Positions 53,935 through 63,038 of a stretch of DNA of 64,000 nucleotides are shown piece after piece; positions within the stretch are counted from its first letter, which is position 1; each line of letters opens with the position of its first letter. The translations under genes and the position numbers were made by a program. The DNA comes from MWEH01 sp035409945 (GTDB lineage: Bacteria > Bacillota > Clostridia > Christensenellales > DTU072): the NCBI GenBank assembly GCA_035409945.1, contig DAONQC010000004.1, positions 1-64,000 of the forward strand, written 5' to 3'. The notes under the pieces are model-generated. The model ran no database searches, was not told where the DNA came from, and saw nothing but the letters and a program-made list of their open reading frames with translations.

Positions 53935-56226
53935 TTATGCTGATTTTGAACCTTTTTTCTTTATTTTAATTATGTCTTTTTTTATCAACACTACTATAGT
54001 TATTGCAATAGCTGCAGCAAGCACTACAAACAACGAATACCACTTAGCAACTGCAATAAACATTCCGACCCAAAACACTGCTAGAGATACTACGTATGCT
54101 GTAGCCAGCCAAAACAGTACTGCAAGCCATGTTGACCTTCTGCCTTTTTTCTTACCTTCTGTTAAGACAAACTCCGCTCTTGCTGCCGCAACTGCTGCCA
54201 TACACGGAACACTTAATAAGTTAAATGTCAAGAAGGCAAACATTGCAGGGATTGCTGTTGCGGGACCTAACATTGCGCCACCAACACCTAAAATCATTGC
54301 TGCCATACCACTGTGCTCGTTCAGCTCGCCTGCTTCCATATCAAAAGCTTCGCCAGCGTCTTCGCCCATTCCACCAAACATACCCATTGTTGCAACAACC
54401 ATTTCTTTCGCAATCAGCCCTGTGAATGCAGCAACAGTTAACTTCCAGCCCATGTCTCCATAGCCAAAACCAAGTGGAACAAATATGTATGATAGAGGTT
54501 TTGCAATTACTGATATCATGCTTTGATCTACATCTACAAAACCATGTTTGAAACTAATGTTGGTTAATACCCAAATCACTATGATTGAACCTGCAATTAT
54601 TGTTCCAGCTCTAACAACATAGTGCTTTAGCTTTTGACCTAAATGTAACATAACGGTTCTAAATTGCGGGGTTCTATATTCTGGCAACTCCATGATGAAT
54701 GGAGGTGTTTCGCCTTTGACAAAAGTTTTCTTTAGGAATAATGAACCAAATATTGCAACCACAATTCCAATTATATACATACCTGCGACAACGCCTGTAG
54801 CATTCAAGTTCGAATGCAGTGCAAACACACCACCAAACGCTGCCCATATTGGTAACTTAGCTCCACAAGAAAAGAACGGTGATAATAATATTGCTCTTTT
54901 CCTTTCAGACGCATCTTCGAGTGTTCTGGTACCCATAATTCCAGGTATGGCACACCCAAAGCAAGTTAACAGCGGTAGGAAAGCTCTTCCCGAAAGACCA
55001 AACCCTCTAAAGGCTCTATCTAGTATAAAAGCGACTCTCGCCATATATCCAGTATCTTCTAATATCGATAAGAAGAAGAATAACATAAGTATTAATGGAA
55101 TAAATGATAAAACTGCACCAACACCTTCAAACAATCCGTTAACAACCAAGCTCGTGTACCATGTACCTTCAGGCATAGCACCTTCGACGAGGCCTGTCAG
55201 CGCTCCCCAACCTTCTCCAACCAGCGTATGTATAATTACACCTGGAGAGTATATTCCATCGTTACTTGCTAAAAAGGTTTCAACGCCTTCACTAATTTCC
55301 GCATCTTTAACAGCCCATCTTAATAACAGGAAGTTTTCGCTAAATGTTATATGGAATATTAAAAGCATAATTGCCAAGAATATTGGTATACCCCAAATTC
55401 TATGTGTTAACACTCTATCTATTTTATCCGATCTTGATATCTTTTCTTTTTTAGATTTCTTTAACTCAACTGCATAATTTTTTGTAATGTATTGATATCT
55501 AGCATCTGCAACAACTGCTTCATAATCACCATAAAATTCCGAGGTGTCAATTTTTTCTTTTTCTTGTTCTACTATTGGTAAAAATTCTTTTCTTTTTTCC
55601 ACTTCTAAAGCATCGCCTTCTATAAGTTTTATTGCTCTAAATAATGGATTGTCAATATCTTTTTCGACATATAGTTTTTCCACACTTTGTATTGCGTCAG
55701 AAACAATGCTTTCTTTTAATACCGAATACCCCTTTCTCGTTGACTTTGCCTCTTTATATGCAACTTCCATCAACTTATGAATATTCTGTTTCTTTAATGC
55801 ACTAATCCCAACAACTGGCACACCAAGCTTTTTACTTAAATTATCTATATTTATGGTATCTCTTGATTTTTCAACTTCATCCATAAAGTTTAATGCAACC
55901 ACAACAGGGGTGTCTGTCTCAACGACTTGAGTTGTTAAATACAAGTTTCTTTCAAGATTAGTTGCATCAACTATATTTATTATCAAGTCTGGCTTTTCAT
56001 CTAAAATATAATTTCTTGCCACAACTTCTTCTGGAGTGTATGGTGAAAGAGAATAGATGCCTGGCAAGTCCACTATTTCTACGGGACTAGCTAATTTTTT
56101 ATATACACCAATTTTTTGCTCAACAGTTACACCAGGCCAGTTACCAACTCTTGCTGTAGCGCCAGTTAAATTATTGAACAATGTAGTTTTACCCGAGTTA
56201 GGGTTTCCAGCTAATGCAAATCTCAT
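53935..56226 (-). CDS. feoB: Ferrous iron transport protein B
   Basis: 763 residues. The N-terminal G domain has GNPNSGKTT (G1), the DLPG motif (G3) and NFMD (G4). A helical GDI-like domain follows. The membrane part contains the gating motifs (TCFGCAIPGIMGTRTLED, SCGAKLPIWAAF). It imports Fe(II), GTP-dependently. The start ATG overlaps the stop of feoA by four bases (ATGA), so the two are translationally coupled. It should serve the iron needs of PFOR and other Fe-S enzymes. Confidence 0.97.
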   Translation of the reverse strand: MRFALAGNPNSGKTTLFNNLTGATARVGNWPGVTVEQKIGVYKKLASPVEIVDLPGIYSLSPYTPEEVVARNYILDEKPDLIINIVDATNLERNLYLTTQVVETDTPVVVALNFMDEVEKSRDTINIDNLSKKLGVPVVGISALKKQNIHKLMEVAYKEAKSTRKGYSVLKESIVSDAIQSVEKLYVEKDIDNPLFRAIKLIEGDALEVEKRKEFLPIVEQEKEKIDTSEFYGDYEAVVADARYQYITKNYAVELKKSKKEKISRSDKIDRVLTHRIWGIPIFLAIMLLIFHITFSENFLLLRWAVKDAEISEGVETFLASNDGIYSPGVIIHTLVGEGWGALTGLVEGAMPEGTWYTSLVVNGLFEGVGAVLSFIPLILMLFFFLSILEDTGYMARVAFILDRAFRGFGLSGRAFLPLLTCFGCAIPGIMGTRTLEDASERKRAILLSPFFSCGAKLPIWAAFGGVFALHSNLNATGVVAGMYIIGIVVAIFGSLFLKKTFVKGETPPFIMELPEYRTPQFRTVMLHLGQKLKHYVVRAGTIIAGSIIVIWVLTNISFKHGFVDVDQSMISVIAKPLSYIFVPLGFGYGDMGWKLTVAAFTGLIAKEMVVATMGMFGGMGEDAGEAFDMEAGELNEHSGMAAMILGVGGAMLGPATAIPAMFAFLTFNLLSVPCMAAVAAARAEFVLTEGKKKGRRSTWLAVLFWLATAYVVSLAVFWVGMFIAVAKWYSLFVVLAAAIAITIVVLIKKDIIKIKKKGSKSA

Positions 56227-56459
56227 TTTTTATCTTCCTCCATTATCACAATTTCTGCCTCTGCCTTCCTTAAGGATAGTTGATATCCCCTGATTGTAAC
56301 TTCAATTGGATCGCCTAAAGGAGCTACTCTTACTAATTTAACATCTGCCCCTGAGGTTACGCCCATATCAAAAAGTCTCCTCTTAAGTTTACTTTCGCCA
56401 CGGACAAATTTAACCCTGCCACTTTGGCCGACTTGGAATTCACTTAACTTTTTTTCCAT
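56223..56459 (-). CDS. feoA: FeoA, SH3-like iron transport accessory protein
   Basis: 78 residues; FeoA fold with LKRRLFDMGVTSGADVKLVR and PIEVTIRGYQLSLRKAEAE. It is thought to bind FeoB and modulate its GTPase. Coupled to feoB by an ATGA overlap. The start has an AAGGAGGAGG site. It is the second of two FeoA-domain genes in the operon. Confidence 0.93.
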   Translation of the reverse strand: MEKKLSEFQVGQSGRVKFVRGESKLKRRLFDMGVTSGADVKLVRVAPLGDPIEVTIRGYQLSLRKAEAEIVIMEEDKK

Positions 56460-56499
56460 TCCCTCCTCCTTGAATTGTTATATTGTTCAAATACTGTTT

Positions 56500-56766
56500 T
56501 TATGCAACAATAATTTTCATTGCTAAAGCTTTATTTAAAGCAAGCTTTGTATCTTTTAGTTTTAAAGTCACGCAATCTCCCGCATTGCTCAGAGAAGTGA
56601 TTTTAGCTCCTACTAAAAGCCCGAGACTACAAAAACGTTTCTTTATATTATCATCTACTCTAATTTCTACAATTTCGACCTCTTCTCCATAAGGAACAAA
56701 AACTAAAGGTCTCTTGTTAACCACTACATTTGTCGCTAAATCATTCATTTCCTTAATATCCTTCAT
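56500..56766 (-). CDS. FeoA-domain protein, first gene of the feo operon
   Basis: 88 residues; residues 15-88 form a FeoA-like domain (KKRFCSLGLLVGAKITSLSN, TKLALNKALAMKIIVA), preceded by a short helix. Operons with two separate FeoA genes are common in Clostridia. It starts 41 bases before the second feoA. The ATG follows GGGGATATGAAG-type sequence; the site is weak but well placed. The 150-base leader carries two related palindromes. Confidence 0.85.
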   Translation of the reverse strand: MKDIKEMNDLATNVVVNKRPLVFVPYGEEVEIVEIRVDDNIKKRFCSLGLLVGAKITSLSNAGDCVTLKLKDTKLALNKALAMKIIVA

Positions 56767-56786
56767 ATCCCCACATTATATATTCA

Positions 56787-56804
56787 AGTTGCACATTGCG
56801 AACT
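56787..56804. promoter_or_regulatory. Imperfect copy of the feo operator
   Basis: AGTTGCACATTGCGAACT shares its right half TGCGAACT with the perfect palindrome at 56897-56912, and has a near-complete left half. It lies in the leader, about 20 bases before the first feo start codon. Confidence 0.45.
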
Positions 56805-56896
56805 TATAGTTATAAAAAAAGACAAAATGCCTTATTTTTAATTGAATTAACACCTAAACTCCTATTCTTTAAATGAACGTGAAGGTTAGATGTGCG

Positions 56897-56912
56897 GTTC
56901 GCATATGCGAAC
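56897..56912. promoter_or_regulatory. Perfect 16-bp palindrome at the feo transcription start
   Basis: GTTCGCATATGCGAAC is fully self-complementary. It begins about 12 bases after the -10 box, so a bound repressor (for instance of the DtxR or Fur class) would block initiation. The regulator is not identified. The stretch from 56953 to 57144 shows no gene. Confidence 0.65.
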
Positions 56913-56923
56913 TCTATGATAAT

Positions 56924-56952
56924 AATATACGCCTGCTTTTAGTTCGTGTCAA
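56924..56952 (-). promoter_or_regulatory. Promoter of the feo operon
   Basis: Minus strand TTGACA (56947-56952), 17 bases, TATATT (56924-56929). Confidence 0.8.
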
Positions 56953-57144
56953 TCATTTTTTTAACATTTATTTAAAAACATGTTTTGTAAAGAGAATTAA
57001 ATCATCAAGTATATTAAATTTACAAATGCAGACTCGTTTGCATATCTTATCATGGAAATATTTGAATCACCATGCTAGATATTAAACAAATTGTGGAAAC
57101 CAACCACTGGTAATGTAATTAATTAGTGCGATTACAATATAAAT

Positions 57145-57951
57145 TTAATTTTCATATACATTGTATGGTGCATCTTTTCGAAAAACAAAACCTTTTTTAC
57201 GCCAATTGACAGTAGTTTTGTAATGTAGAAAAGACCAGTCTATATCTTCAGAATAGCCTGTATGAGAAGTTATTATTCTTTCTACATTTTCTGCTTTTGC
57301 AATTTTATATAATATTCTTAAAGATTTTATATTTGCTTTTGTGTCAGTATTCCAAAAATCAAAAAAACAATAACCCCCATCATCTCCAAGAACAAGTGCA
57401 TCGCCTACAAACATGTTTTTGTCGATAATGAAAGACGTATGGCCTAATGTGTGCCCTGGAGAAAAAATGGTTTTAATTTCTAATCCATCGATGCAAAGAA
57501 TATCATCCTTTTTGAATATAGTATAATCGTTGTTTAATTGGATAGGAGATGCAACACCAATACCTAACACCTTTTTTCTGAAGTATTCTTTAGTTAGATA
57601 TTTTTCTTCTTCTTTACTTAAATAGACTTTAGCGTTAGGGAATATTTGACTGCATCTTTTATCAACACCACCTGCATGATCTAAGTCCAAATGCGTCAAC
57701 AATACAGTGTGAATTTTGCTAGGCAAAACATTCAATTCCTTAAGCCCTATTGAAACATTCTTGCTTTCTTTATATCCACAATCAATTGCAATATATCCGC
57801 TTGGAGATTTAATCAAAAAGACATTTACATCTTTATCTCTAATCACATAAAGGCTTTCAGAAATTTGTCCTGTTTTAAGTGGACATAATAAACCTTTACC
57901 TTTTACTATCCTTGGCTTCACTACAAGACCAAAAAACTCAACTAAATTCAT
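57145..57951 (-). CDS. MBL-fold metallo-hydrolase
   Basis: 268 residues. The two-metal motif THLDLDHAGG lies near 84-93 (here HLDLDH in place of HxHxDH), then SPGHTLGHTS and VGDALVLGD. The final histidine is probably in SHTGY. This places it in the broad metallo-beta-lactamase superfamily (glyoxalase II, lactonase, phosphodiesterase); the substrate is not predictable. No signal peptide. The start follows AAAGGATAG; a dispersed 50-bp element lies just upstream. Confidence 0.9.
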   Translation of the reverse strand: MNLVEFFGLVVKPRIVKGKGLLCPLKTGQISESLYVIRDKDVNVFLIKSPSGYIAIDCGYKESKNVSIGLKELNVLPSKIHTVLLTHLDLDHAGGVDKRCSQIFPNAKVYLSKEEEKYLTKEYFRKKVLGIGVASPIQLNNDYTIFKKDDILCIDGLEIKTIFSPGHTLGHTSFIIDKNMFVGDALVLGDDGGYCFFDFWNTDTKANIKSLRILYKIAKAENVERIITSHTGYSEDIDWSFLHYKTTVNWRKKGFVFRKDAPYNVYEN

Positions 57952-57961
57952 ATCTATCCTT

Positions 57962-58020
57962 TATTATTTACTCGTGTAATAACGCTGTTCTAACTTAACC
58001 TGCATAAAAGGTTAACAATA
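57962..58020 (-). repeat. Promoter-proximal dispersed element, copy 4
   Basis: Minus strand: TTTTATGCAGGTTAAGTTAG then AACAGCGTTATTACACGAG. It is preceded by AATATTGTTAACC, matching AATGTTGCTAAC of copy 1. Confidence 0.6.
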
Positions 58021-58030
58021 TTCATTGTAT

Positions 58031-59101
58031 TTACTCACTTGAAGCTCTTTTACTGTTTTTCCCCTTAGCTCTTCTATTTTTAATCACGATAACCACAACG
58101 AAGACCACAATGGCCAAAGCTACAATGCCTACAACTAAACCTATAGTTAATGCCATGACATTTACTGAATTACCTTCATCATAATTTGGATTACTTATTA
58201 ATATATCCTCATCTTGAAGATTTATAGAACGTTCATCTGGAGTCAAACTTTCATCTAGCACATACTTTGACACTACGAATGTATTTGCATTTGTGTTTTC
58301 TAGATCGACACCTTCTGCATAATAACAAATTTTTAGCACTGCAATTTCGCTAAAATTTATTTTATTAATTTCTTCATCATATAAACTGCCATTGAAGTTA
58401 TACTTTTTTGCTTTATTATCCTTTGTTGTTACCTCAAGTAAGTATCTAATATTATTATTCGATACATTTTCTGTAGTTCCATCGTAATTAACTTTTTGCA
58501 CTGTAGACAATTTATGTATATCTTTTTTTATTTCACCTACATTAAACGATTGGTTTGTTAATATTTCCCCATTTTGTTTAAATTCATATCTATACTCCCC
58601 AGGTTTATATTTTTGCTGCGTTGCTTTATCATATACCTCGTAGCTACCAGATGTCATTTCACCTAGTTGTATTTCTATATCTATGTTTTTATTCATAGCG
58701 GGAACAAACAACTTAATTAAGATTGTCTTGTTTAAGTCTTCTTCTTTAATAAACGCACCATATATTTCTGTATCTTCGACTCTATCTAGGATTGCCATGT
58801 TGAGTTTTATGCCTGACTGTAAAAACTCCATACTATAGTTATTCATTAAAGAAGTATCTAATTTAGTATATAAAATATAGCCACCGTTGACTTTTTCAAG
58901 TTGCATTTCTTTAGAAAAATTTCTCTCAACCATAAATTTTCCCATACCTGTTTTGTTATGAGACCACTCTACTTTCTGATAAGTGTTTTCAGTTGCATAG
59001 GCGCTATCTACTTCTCCTGCCCAAAAACCTACTAAGCAAAGAGTTAAAATAGCCAAACTTATTACTAAAACTATAATTATTTTGTTTTTTTCTTTTGTCA
59101 T
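58031..59101 (-). CDS. Surface protein with signal peptide and C-terminal membrane anchor, unknown function
   Basis: 356 residues. The signal sequence IIIVLVISLAILTLCLVGFW leads to a probable cleavage after SAYA. The outside part is beta-rich with no recognised domain. A C-terminal helix (ALTIGLVVGIVALAIVVFVV) and a basic tail (KNRRAKGKNSKRASSE) form the anchor. It lies 24 bases downstream of the 1265-residue lipoprotein gene with an AAGGAG site, so the two are probably one operon and may form a surface complex. Confidence 0.65.
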   Translation of the reverse strand: MTKEKNKIIIVLVISLAILTLCLVGFWAGEVDSAYATENTYQKVEWSHNKTGMGKFMVERNFSKEMQLEKVNGGYILYTKLDTSLMNNYSMEFLQSGIKLNMAILDRVEDTEIYGAFIKEEDLNKTILIKLFVPAMNKNIDIEIQLGEMTSGSYEVYDKATQQKYKPGEYRYEFKQNGEILTNQSFNVGEIKKDIHKLSTVQKVNYDGTTENVSNNNIRYLLEVTTKDNKAKKYNFNGSLYDEEINKINFSEIAVLKICYYAEGVDLENTNANTFVVSKYVLDESLTPDERSINLQDEDILISNPNYDEGNSVNVMALTIGLVVGIVALAIVVFVVVIVIKNRRAKGKNSKRASSE

Positions 59102-59125
59102 ATTACTCCTTTTTTTATAAGCTTT

Positions 59126-62100
59126 TTATATTTCTCTAAATAGTGCTACGAGATGAAGCATAAGCCTACCATTGTCTTCAAAAACATCACTTGCCTTGAT
59201 TGTATAAGTTGATAAATCAATTATATCTTTATCTACATCATCAAAAAGATACCAACCGACAAATTCGTAACCATCTCTTGGCACTGGTGGCGCTTTTTCT
59301 ATTTCGCCTCCAACTTTTGATTGGATGTTTGGATAAAATGTTTTAGAAGCTACTTGATCTATCGTAAATTTAACAAAAACTATACGCTCATATCTCGCCT
59401 TTATGGTTTCAAAATCATTTGTTGTATAAGCACGCGCATCTTCAATTTTATCACTAGGTAAAAACCCATCTTCAAAGATATCTCCTTCCCAGCCAACAAA
59501 ATTATAACCAGATATATTATCTGGAATGTCTATATTTTTAATTTCGATTAAACAAAAACTCCAATTATGCGCCCCTCTCCACAGCTTTCTAGTTGATACA
59601 GGTATGTTTGATATCTCTTCGTCGTAGTCAATCGTTAATATCACACCATCATCCCAATAAGCAGTAAAGGTAACTTCATTTGAGTTGTAATACCTAATGA
59701 GATCATCTGTTGAAAAAATATAACCTTTGATAAGTCTGTTGCTATATCCAATAAATCCTTGCAAAACACCATTTGACGATTCAAACCAATCATCCTTTGG
59801 CATTTGGATTTGCTCAGAAAGATTATATCTTACTGCTTTCTCCAGCGAGCCATCTTTGAATTTATGATTTTCTTGTGTTTTATATGTAATAAAGATATCA
59901 GCAGAACGCTTATCTAAAACATTGACTGATTCGTAAAGAGTAATAACTCCTAGTGAATTATAAAGGCTGTAACGAATTTTGTATTCTCCAGGTTCTAGAA
60001 ATTTAACTGTCATATAAGAACCTGATTGTACAATTTCCAAAAAAGTACCATTGCCTGAACCTTGAATTAATTCTCCGGTTTGCGTGACTATGAAAATGCT
60101 CACTGAAAAACCACCCACAACTTCGTTGTTTATTCCTACAAGTTGAGGACTTTGAATAGCATATTTGGTATCAGTAAAATATGACTGAAAGTGCATTAGT
60201 TTTGCTATACTTCGCCCAGACATGGTTGCATTTATTGCTATACTCAACTTGAATGTAATAACGTCATTATCAAATTCAAACAATACTATTGCTCCATTAT
60301 TATCTGCTTCGTTTTTTATTTCTACAACAATATCAGCTAAACTTTCATCGTGTGTAATTTCCCGTTCTAAAGCCACTTTCCCTTTAATAAAAACACCAAA
60401 TCTTGTGGGTTCCAATTCTGATAAAACATCATCAATTTTTAAGTAATATTTTTTGTCTTTAAATGCTTCCAAATATTCTTTATTCGTGTCTAAAACTCCA
60501 AAATCCGCCTTAATTTTTTTACGAACAAGCACGCCATCTTTTTGAGCAAATGTTTGTTTCCCAGTAAGAATCACATTACTACCATCTTGAATATAAAACT
60601 TAGAATCAGAATCCTCAACTTTTAATTTTAAGACATAAGGCTTAGTTTCGTTGTATTTATTTCTTAGATCGAAATATATATAAGTCTCCGCATCTTTAAC
60701 TTCAAAACCTTTAGAGCGATAATCTCCCGTTCCTTGCATCAGTGACAACGCATATTGTCTCCTGTAATAATAATTTACCATTAGTGGATTTTTAAACACA
60801 CCTTCAGACTCCCCGTACCAATCACCAGAAGTCTCGCAATTTTTACCCATCCATTCATATTTCAAATTGGGATAATTACATATCTCTCCAACTTTATATT
60901 CATAATCAAAATCAAATGGAGTGCCATCAACATTGAATAAATTGATTATAGGCTCAACATACTTATCACAATAAACAACTCCATAATGATTATTGTTTTT
61001 ATATTCATACATAATAGCAACTGGTTCTGTAAACTCAAATCTGCTTCCTAGATTTAAAACACTACCTTTATCAATTACCCCATTATTTAGTTTGTATATT
61101 TTATAATCCACTTGGCTAAAATCAATAATAGAATTAACCTTTTTCTCGAATAAAGTTTTTACATTTACAAAATCGCCAATATTAAAACTCACACCATTTA
61201 AATGCCTTTTTTCATTTTCCCTCAGCCCGTAAGAGCCAAAATCTGAAAGGGACATGCTATCGTAGAATATATTTTCATCATTTTCAAAACCGAAAACATA
61301 ATAGTTAAAGGTAAAAGTTTGAGTCTCATACCTACGCTCCGACAAAGGTTTGTTATTATACTCTGGTATAATTTCTATCTTATGGTTGAACAGACTTTTA
61401 CTCGTTACGTTTCTAGAATAAAAATAATTAATTAATTCAATGTTAGAGCCATTTTCCTTTATTAAATTGAGATATAGATCTCCACTCATCAAATCTTCTT
61501 TACTGCCATGATAATATAGTATCTTGTCGGAAAATGTATATGCCCTTTCAACACTCGGAACATATGGCACTTCTGCTACTTTTAGCATTGATGCATAGTC
61601 TATATCCATAATAAAGGACGTGCCGCCCATAGCACTTGCTACTTCCATAAAACCAGTTACGGCGCCGGTCATTACATATTGATTATGTAAAGATTCTCCT
61701 AAATCTATGACCTGGTAATATTTGTTTTTTTCTTTACTAAATTCTACACTAATACGTTTATAATCCCCCGCATTATATTTTGACGGCACATACTCACCTG
61801 GCTGTATGCTAGATGGTATAAACCTATCGCTTAAATGGATATCATAGCAAGAAAAAAACTGACTAAATGTTGTGGCTCTGGTTTCATAATAAAAAGCTAA
61901 GTCTTTTTTCAAGTCAGAACTAGCACCAACCAAGCCAAAATATGGATTAATTTCTTTAATTAACTTATAATTGCCGTTTTCTGCAACTATATACGAATAT
62001 ACCGAATTAAAAGAAGACATCATAGTTGGTTCAAAATCTAATTGTTTAACAAAAGTTTTCACTAGATAATAACCATCTTCTAATTCATTTTGAGTTTTAA

Positions 62101-62923
62101 TAAAAGGTTGTTTGAACCCTAAAAACTCTTTAAAACTTAGTTCAAAACAATAGTTTGTAATTGTCTTATGTCTATCTCCTTTTGGTAAAAACTTGTTGTA
62201 ATAATTTACAAATTTAACATCTATATATAGAGGCTTTTCTAAATTACCTTCTGCTAAATCAATAAATACTGTTTTTACGCTATTTGAAAGATCGTTTATA
62301 CTGTTCTTTATATATATGTTGCTACTATTTTTAGTTGCATTTAATGATAAATTGAATGGTGCTAAGCCATCAAAGAAGCCAGTTAGTGCTTCATTATCGT
62401 ACTGCAGTTTTAAAAATATTCCTTCGTCTGTTTTTTCAATGTAAGAATTATCATAAATTATGTGGTCTGCGAAATCTTTATAACCTCCATAATCATCACT
62501 CAATTCGTTTTTTATAACTGTATCTTCCAGTATCCTTCCAGAAAGAGTAACATCATAAATTCCATTATGAATAAATTCTTCCTTACCCCATTTAGGGTAT
62601 AAAACTAGGTCTTTCATTTTAAGATATAATGTATCACTTGAATAAGGTTCTAAAAAATCCTGATCGTAGTACCAGCCTTGAAAGAAATATCCGATTTTAG
62701 TAGGTGTTGGCATTTGTGGGATTTGAGTTGCCGAATATGTTACATCATCTAGTGGAACGACTAGACTTTCCGCACTAAATGAAATTTTATATTGTTTATT
62801 GCCATAAGTATCCTGAATTATATCGACCGGGCTATCATTAATCCTTTCATTACACCCAGCTAACATTAGGACAATAACTCCTACAACTATAAATAATAAT
62901 AAAACTTGTGCAACTCTCTTCAT
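59126..62923 (-). CDS. Large surface lipoprotein with InlB-type repeats
   Basis: 1265 residues. The lipoprotein signal ends in VIVLMLAGC (Cys24). An InlB-type (Listeria-Bacteroides) repeat lies at about 75-115 (YFFQGWYYDQDFLEPYSSDT). More lie near the C-terminus (NFVGWEGDIFEDGF, YEFVGWYLFDDVDK). The middle 900 residues have no domain I recognise and look beta-rich. It is probably a host- or matrix-binding protein. The upstream BspA-like gene ends 115 bases earlier, with a long hairpin between. Confidence 0.75.
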   Translation of the reverse strand: MKRVAQVLLLFIVVGVIVLMLAGCNERINDSPVDIIQDTYGNKQYKISFSAESLVVPLDDVTYSATQIPQMPTPTKIGYFFQGWYYDQDFLEPYSSDTLYLKMKDLVLYPKWGKEEFIHNGIYDVTLSGRILEDTVIKNELSDDYGGYKDFADHIIYDNSYIEKTDEGIFLKLQYDNEALTGFFDGLAPFNLSLNATKNSSNIYIKNSINDLSNSVKTVFIDLAEGNLEKPLYIDVKFVNYYNKFLPKGDRHKTITNYCFELSFKEFLGFKQPFIKTQNELEDGYYLVKTFVKQLDFEPTMMSSFNSVYSYIVAENGNYKLIKEINPYFGLVGASSDLKKDLAFYYETRATTFSQFFSCYDIHLSDRFIPSSIQPGEYVPSKYNAGDYKRISVEFSKEKNKYYQVIDLGESLHNQYVMTGAVTGFMEVASAMGGTSFIMDIDYASMLKVAEVPYVPSVERAYTFSDKILYYHGSKEDLMSGDLYLNLIKENGSNIELINYFYSRNVTSKSLFNHKIEIIPEYNNKPLSERRYETQTFTFNYYVFGFENDENIFYDSMSLSDFGSYGLRENEKRHLNGVSFNIGDFVNVKTLFEKKVNSIIDFSQVDYKIYKLNNGVIDKGSVLNLGSRFEFTEPVAIMYEYKNNNHYGVVYCDKYVEPIINLFNVDGTPFDFDYEYKVGEICNYPNLKYEWMGKNCETSGDWYGESEGVFKNPLMVNYYYRRQYALSLMQGTGDYRSKGFEVKDAETYIYFDLRNKYNETKPYVLKLKVEDSDSKFYIQDGSNVILTGKQTFAQKDGVLVRKKIKADFGVLDTNKEYLEAFKDKKYYLKIDDVLSELEPTRFGVFIKGKVALEREITHDESLADIVVEIKNEADNNGAIVLFEFDNDVITFKLSIAINATMSGRSIAKLMHFQSYFTDTKYAIQSPQLVGINNEVVGGFSVSIFIVTQTGELIQGSGNGTFLEIVQSGSYMTVKFLEPGEYKIRYSLYNSLGVITLYESVNVLDKRSADIFITYKTQENHKFKDGSLEKAVRYNLSEQIQMPKDDWFESSNGVLQGFIGYSNRLIKGYIFSTDDLIRYYNSNEVTFTAYWDDGVILTIDYDEEISNIPVSTRKLWRGAHNWSFCLIEIKNIDIPDNISGYNFVGWEGDIFEDGFLPSDKIEDARAYTTNDFETIKARYERIVFVKFTIDQVASKTFYPNIQSKVGGEIEKAPPVPRDGYEFVGWYLFDDVDKDIIDLSTYTIKASDVFEDNGRLMLHLVALFREI

Positions 62924-62988
62924 ATTTTCCCTACCTAATAATGGAATCTACTTTTAAAATAAATTCCATTTAAATGTTTTTTATTCTG

Positions 62989-63022
62989 TACTCACACTTG
63001 CAAAAGATAGCAAGTGTGAGTA
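62989..63022 (-). promoter_or_regulatory. 13-bp perfect hairpin between two surface protein genes
   Basis: TACTCACACTTGC (62989-63001) pairs with GCAAGTGTGAGTA (63010-63022) around AAAAGATA. Neither strand has a following T-run, so it is either an atypical terminator or an mRNA processing/stability hairpin. Confidence 0.6.
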
Positions 63023-63038
63023 CACTACTAAGCAATTT

